This document shows, in pieces, positions 60,405 through 64,000 of a stretch of 64,000 bases of DNA (positions are counted from its first letter, which is position 1; each line of letters begins with the position of its first letter). The translations under genes and the position numbers were made by a program. This DNA is from JAFEBO01 sp050730655. GTDB taxonomy: Bacteria > Planctomycetota > Phycisphaerae > Phycisphaerales > UBA1924. The stretch lies in contig JBOHNL010000006.1 of assembly GCA_050730655.1 (NCBI GenBank), positions 124,001 through 188,000 of the forward strand, written 5' to 3'. Under the pieces are notes generated by a model. It made no database searches. It had not been told where the DNA came from and saw only the letters and a program-made list of their open reading frames with translations.

Positions 60405-61205
60405 TTACGGCCGGGTCATCTGCTGACGCTCGAGCATGCGGGCGGCATCGATCGAGTAACGTGCCCACGGGAGCTCTTCGAGGCGTTCGGCCTTGATCGG
60501 CTTGCCCGTCAATTCGCAGACGCCAAAGGTGCCGTCTTCGATGCGTTTGAGCGCGTCTTCGATTTCCTTGATGAGCTTACGGTCTGCCGCGGCGAGGTCG
60601 AGCGCGAGCGACTGATCGAACGTGTCGCTCCCTTGCTCGGCGATGTGCTGCGGAAGGTTCGAGAGCGAGCCCGAGTTTCCCCGGAGCGCTTCCTGCTCCA
60701 TGTTCGAAACGTCGCCGACGAGTTCAAGACGCTTGCGGATCAGCACCCACTTGTAGTGCTCGAGTTGCTTCTTATCGAAGGGCGTCTTCGCCTTGATCTC
60801 GGGCATCTCGGTTTCCTGTACGCCGCCTTGGTAGCCGAGCGGCACGCCAGAACCCTTGATCGTCGGGCCAGAGGGAATCAATGGCTTGCGCGACTTGCCT
60901 GCACCGAAGAGGTTCCCCGCGAGATTCGCGATCGACGATGGAACCGTCGACTTTGGCTTTACCTTCTTCATCGGCTTGGGCGTCACGATGGTGATGCCCT
61001 TGCGGAGCGGCTTCTTGGCGTTAGCTGCCGCGGCAGCGGATGGCGCGGGCGTCGCGGCCTTTGCCGCTGGCTTGGCGGCCGGCTTCGCGGGCGCGGCTGG
61101 CTTTGCAGCCGGCTTCTTGACTCCTGCGGGCGCCGGCTTGGGAGCGACCTTTACAGGTTTGGCGGCTGGTTTCGCTTTAGAGCTCTTTGCTGATTTCTGG
61201 GCCAC
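60405..61205 (-). CDS. DksA/TraR-like protein without zinc cysteines
   Basis: A 266-residue protein starting at GTG with GGAGG five bases upstream. The first 110 residues form a Lys/Ala/Pro-rich tail (KPAAKPVKVAPKPAPAGVKK). Then a coiled coil (FDKKQLEHYKWVLIRKRLEL, LALDLAAADRKLIKEIEDAL) and the zinc-finger region GTFGVCELTGKPIKAERLEE, LPWARYSIDAARMLE. Only one of the four DksA cysteines is present, so zinc cannot be held in the usual way. DksA binds the RNA polymerase secondary channel; the tail suggests nucleic-acid contact. It precedes lspA. Confidence 0.88.
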   Translation of the reverse strand: MAQKSAKSSKAKPAAKPVKVAPKPAPAGVKKPAAKPAAPAKPAAKPAAKAATPAPSAAAAANAKKPLRKGITIVTPKPMKKVKPKSTVPSSIANLAGNLFGAGKSRKPLIPSGPTIKGSGVPLGYQGGVQETEMPEIKAKTPFDKKQLEHYKWVLIRKRLELVGDVSNMEQEALRGNSGSLSNLPQHIAEQGSDTFDQSLALDLAAADRKLIKEIEDALKRIEDGTFGVCELTGKPIKAERLEELPWARYSIDAARMLERQQMTRP

Positions 61206-61347
61206 GAATTCCTCCGCCCTCTCTGGCGCCCTTGCGAGGCGTCTGTGCAGCCGAAGAGAGCGAAACCCGGGGGGCTCACATACGGCGGGGCAAGGGTAGA
61301 GGGTTGTTTCGGCCCGGTCAAAGGCCGAAAGCGGTCTGGCTCAACGG

Positions 61348-62352
61348 TTATGCCGGAGCCTGTTCCAAGTACTGACCCATGCGTCGGAAACGCTCGTAGC
61401 GGGCGTTGACGAGTTCGTCGGCAGAGCGGCCCTTGAGTTCCTGGAGCGTGCGGACAATCCAATCCGAGAGATTGTTGGCCGTGCCCTTGGGGTCGCGATG
61501 GGCACCGCCAATCGGCTCCTGGATCACATCGTCGACGATGCCGAGTTCAAGATTATCCGAGGCGGTGAGTTTGAGGCTCTTTGCCGCGGCGGTGTTGGTC
61601 TGCTCGTTGGCCTCTTTCCAAAGGATCGCGGCGCAGCCCTCGGGGCTGATGACCGAATACCAAGCGTGTTGAAGCATCGCGACGCGGTCGGCGACGGCAA
61701 TTCCGAGCGCGCCGCCCGAGCCACCCTCGCCGATGACGATGCTGACGATCGGAACGCGGAGTCGGCTCATTTCACGAAGGTTCACGGCAATGGCTTCGGC
61801 TTGGCCCCGCTGCTCGGCCCCGAGGCCGGGATAGGCGCCCGGCGTGTCCACGAGAGTCACGATCGGCAGGCCGAATTTCTCAGCAAGCTGCATCTTCAAG
61901 AGGGCTTTGCGATACCCCTCGGGGTGAGCGCAGCCGAAGTGACACGCAATCTTTTCGCTGGTCTCGCGGCCCTTCTGGTGGCCGACGAGCATGACCTTGA
62001 TGGGTCCAATGCGGCACATGCCGCAGACGAGGGCGGGGTCGTCGCCGAACCGCCGATCACCGTGCATCTCACCGAAGTCGCGGGTCATGAGATCGATGTA
62101 GTCGCGGGTCTGCGGGCGGAGCGGATGGCGGGCGACGCGGACGGTCTGCCACGCAGTGAGCTTGGAATAGATATCGGTCAGCATGCCGGCACGCTCGGTC
62201 TTGAGCGACTGTGCCTGCGAACGGAGCGATTCGATTCCTGTCGCCTGAGCCGGGTCGGGCTCTTCGACGCGGATGCGGGATTCGATGTCTTCGATCCGCT
62301 GATCAATCTCGACGAGGGGTTTTTCGAAATCGAGTTGGTAGTACGTTGCCAT
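61348..62352 (-). CDS. accA: Acetyl-CoA carboxylase carboxyltransferase, alpha subunit
   Basis: A 334-residue subunit that, with AccD, transfers the carboxyl group from biotin to acetyl-CoA in the first step of fatty-acid synthesis. The ATG at 62352 gives MATYYQLDFEKPLVEIDQRI; the longer frame is not conserved. Signatures: ARHPLRPQTRDYIDLM, DFGEMHGDRRFGDDPALV, HQKGRETSEKIACHFG, MQLAEKFGLPIVTLVDTPGA, YPGLGAEQRGQAEAIA, VIGEGGSGGALGIAVADRV, MLQHAWYSVISPEGCAAILW. Divergent from proC, 43 bp apart. Confidence 0.97.
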   Translation of the reverse strand: MATYYQLDFEKPLVEIDQRIEDIESRIRVEEPDPAQATGIESLRSQAQSLKTERAGMLTDIYSKLTAWQTVRVARHPLRPQTRDYIDLMTRDFGEMHGDRRFGDDPALVCGMCRIGPIKVMLVGHQKGRETSEKIACHFGCAHPEGYRKALLKMQLAEKFGLPIVTLVDTPGAYPGLGAEQRGQAEAIAVNLREMSRLRVPIVSIVIGEGGSGGALGIAVADRVAMLQHAWYSVISPEGCAAILWKEANEQTNTAAAKSLKLTASDNLELGIVDDVIQEPIGGAHRDPKGTANNLSDWIVRTLQELKGRSADELVNARYERFRRMGQYLEQAPA

Positions 62353-62395
62353 CGTCGGAAGTTTACGAGGGTTCTTGTCGCTAGGCTGGGGGACC

Positions 62396-63289
62396 ATGTC
62401 GGCCGATTCAACTGAAAAACAGACGACTGCTTCGATCACGACCTCGGCCTGGTGCGTCGTTGGCGGGGGCAACATGGCGCAGGCAATTGTGCGGGGAGCA
62501 ACCGCGTCGGGACAGATCGAGCCGGACCGGTTTGTCATCGTCGAGCCAGACCACGCAAAGCGGGCGGCGTTTGCCTCGAGAGGTGTCAAAGCGCGTGCCA
62601 ATGTCACCGAAGCCGCCTCTCTTCTTGCCGCAATTGAACCGGGACGAGGGCACGGGCATTTCATTCTCGCGGTCAAGCCACAAGTCTTTCCGCAGGTTGC
62701 GCCGGAGTTGCGGGCGCTGCTTGATACCCTGCCGCGGCGGGTCGTTTCGATCATGGCCGGACTTCCGTCCACGCAAATCGAGGCTGCGCTCGGGCCGAAT
62801 GCCCGCGTCCTTCGACTGATGCCCAACACACCCGCACAGATTCGGATGAGCACAACCTCGTGGGCGCGTGGCGTGTCGGCCAAACTCGGGGACGAAATCG
62901 AGACCACCGCCTTGTTCGCGACGCTTGGGATGACGATTGAACTGGAGGAGCGGCTGTTTGACGCATTCACGGCCGTTGCCGGAAGCGGTCCAGCGTACTT
63001 GTTCTATCTCGCGGAAGCAATGGTGAACGCCGCGAAGAACGAAGGCATTGATGCCGAGGCGAGTGCGAGAATCGTTCGCTCGGTTCTCGTCGGTTCGTCG
63101 GAGCTGTTGCGGACGAGCCCCACTATCGCGCCGTCCGAGCTGCGAAAGCACGTGAGCAGCAAGGGCGGCACAACCGAAGCGGCGATCCATGTGCTCGATG
63201 AGTCGGGAGTACTCAATGCGATTGAGCGTGCGATCGGCGCGGCGACCAGTCGAGGAAAAATGCTTGCGAGCGGCAAGCCGGCGACTTAG
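62396..63289 (+). CDS. proC: Pyrroline-5-carboxylate reductase
   Basis: A 297-residue NAD(P)H enzyme that makes proline from pyrroline-5-carboxylate. Motifs: AWCVVGGGNMAQAIVRGA (cofactor loop), FILAVKPQVFPQVAPEL, VVSIMAGLPSTQIEAAL, VLRLMPNTPAQIRMST, FTAVAGSGPAYLFYLAEAMV and ELRKHVSSKGGTTEAAIHVL. The ATG at 62396 is chosen with a G-run just upstream. Its stop overlaps the convergent permease gene by four bases. Confidence 0.96.
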   Translation: MSADSTEKQTTASITTSAWCVVGGGNMAQAIVRGATASGQIEPDRFVIVEPDHAKRAAFASRGVKARANVTEAASLLAAIEPGRGHGHFILAVKPQVFPQVAPELRALLDTLPRRVVSIMAGLPSTQIEAALGPNARVLRLMPNTPAQIRMSTTSWARGVSAKLGDEIETTALFATLGMTIELEERLFDAFTAVAGSGPAYLFYLAEAMVNAAKNEGIDAEASARIVRSVLVGSSELLRTSPTIAPSELRKHVSSKGGTTEAAIHVLDESGVLNAIERAIGAATSRGKMLASGKPAT

Positions 63290-64000
63290 AAGTCCCGGCG
63301 CGCGAAGATGCCGCAGGCGATTCCCAGAACGATCGTTTCAAACGCGATGGAAGTTCCAAGCACCCACCAGAGCGAGCGGCTTCTGTTCTCCGCATCCAGT
63401 TTTTCGCCCGCTTCCATCTCGATTTGCGCGGGCCCTTGTCCGGGAGCGGATCGTTCTTCTTCGGGTCGCCCCTGATTGCGCTGCTCGCGGCGCTGCTCGA
63501 TTCGATCTCCCTGAGCTTCCCGCATCTTCGCGAAGTCGTCCAGCGACGTGAGTCCACGCTCGAGTACCCCGATGGTTTCGGCGGTCTTGGGGAGCACTGA
63601 TTTCACGCCGAGCAAGCCGAGATGCCACTTGCCGAGAGTGCCCGAAGTAGAGCGAAGATCGACCGAACTCGTTTGCATTTTCTGCAGTCGGAGTTCCATC
63701 CCGGCGATTCGCGATTGCTCGGTTGACAACTCCGACAGTCGCTTGGCTTTCGCCTTGTCGGATTCATCGTCCGGCGCTTTCTCCAAGTCGGCGATCTTTT
63801 TCTTGCCGCGTTCCATCTGGTCCGGCAGTGTGCCGACCGCCTGATCCGCCCGAGCAAGGCGTATATCCGCGGAGAGCTGGAGCGTGCGAATCGACTGCTC
63901 GCCGGTGTGGATGAGAAAGAGAAAGAACCAGAACAGGATCGTCAGCAGAAGTGCGGCGATCGTTGATCGCGTGATCAGGCCGAGGAGTGCGCAGATGCAG
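63286..64000 (-). CDS. ABC-2-type permease-like membrane protein, 5' end outside window
   Basis: The visible 237 residues form the C-terminal part. They include a helix near the right edge (STIAALLLTILFWFFLFLIH), a long soluble loop with a charged coiled-coil (MERGKKKIADLEKAPDDESD, EQSRIAGMELRLQKMQTSSV, RIEQRREQRNQGRPEEERSA) and a final helix (VLGTSIAFETIVLGIACGIF) ending with ARRDF. This is the layout of permease subunits of ABC-2-type exporters common in Planctomycetota, but the partner ATPase is not visible. The function is tentative. Confidence 0.6.
   Translation of the reverse strand, partial: CICALLGLITRSTIAALLLTILFWFFLFLIHTGEQSIRTLQLSADIRLARADQAVGTLPDQMERGKKKIADLEKAPDDESDKAKAKRLSELSTEQSRIAGMELRLQKMQTSSVDLRSTSGTLGKWHLGLLGVKSVLPKTAETIGVLERGLTSLDDFAKMREAQGDRIEQRREQRNQGRPEEERSAPGQGPAQIEMEAGEKLDAENRSRSLWWVLGTSIAFETIVLGIACGIFARRDF

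Overview
The window is a GC-rich bacterial chromosome segment that looks like Planctomycetota, most likely class Phycisphaerae. This rests on three things: two secreted proteins ending in EF-hand/dockerin-like Asp-rich repeats (DFNGD..VDDADFVIFA type), a SecA of 1325 residues with internal repeats, and a lineage-style mix of conserved genes. No rRNA is present, so the assignment is an inference. One tRNA, tRNA-Pro(CGG), is present. No CRISPR array was seen.

Layout. 1-20.3 kb is an accessory region of small stress, detoxification and regulatory modules: ECF sigma factor/DGPF/DoxX, AlkD-like, VOC and AHSA1 proteins, two ArsR/SRPBCC modules with AACC-N4-GGTT palindromes, a beta-helix lipoprotein, an FAD oxidoreductase, an M29 aminopeptidase, and a glycerol operon glpK-glpD-glpF. 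It also holds a cluster of broken genes: a split isoprenylcysteine-methyltransferase-like gene, a DASS transporter with frameshifts, a lipoprotein with two internal stops, a glpF with a late stop, and a DinB-like pseudogene.

20.9-36.2 kb is the most interesting part: a dense c-di-GMP/chemosensory locus. It contains an HD-GYP response regulator (divergent), then a GGDEF protein fused to a decayed HD domain, two PilZ-type proteins, CheW, CheR with TPR, CheW, a CHASE3-type receptor, a CheA-REC hybrid kinase, CheB and a 975-residue REC-REC-PAS-kinase-REC-REC protein. Gene content matches the Wsp surface-sensing pathway. However, the diguanylate cyclase carries a dead receiver, whereas the canonical receiver sits on a c-di-GMP phosphodiesterase, so the output may be inverted relative to Wsp.

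36.9-43.7 kb is a patchwork: a decayed IS5-family transposase, a frameshifted coiled-coil fragment, a truncated outer-membrane channel gene, an intact RND pump and adaptor, and a MarR regulator with two matching GTATATACAAC sites, next to tRNA-Pro and its terminator. Fragments resembling tRNA 3' ends occur at about 20.4 kb and 43.44 kb.

43.7-64 kb is mostly housekeeping and secreted proteins: pseudopilin, winged-helix-like protein, SecA, an RNR-type TSCPD protein, hydroxyacid dehydrogenase, EEP-family hydrolase, HU-like protein, PsuG, two dockerin-tailed exoproteins, an MBL-fold hydrolase, cupin, LspA, a cysteine-poor DksA-like protein, AccA, ProC and part of an ABC-2-type permease.
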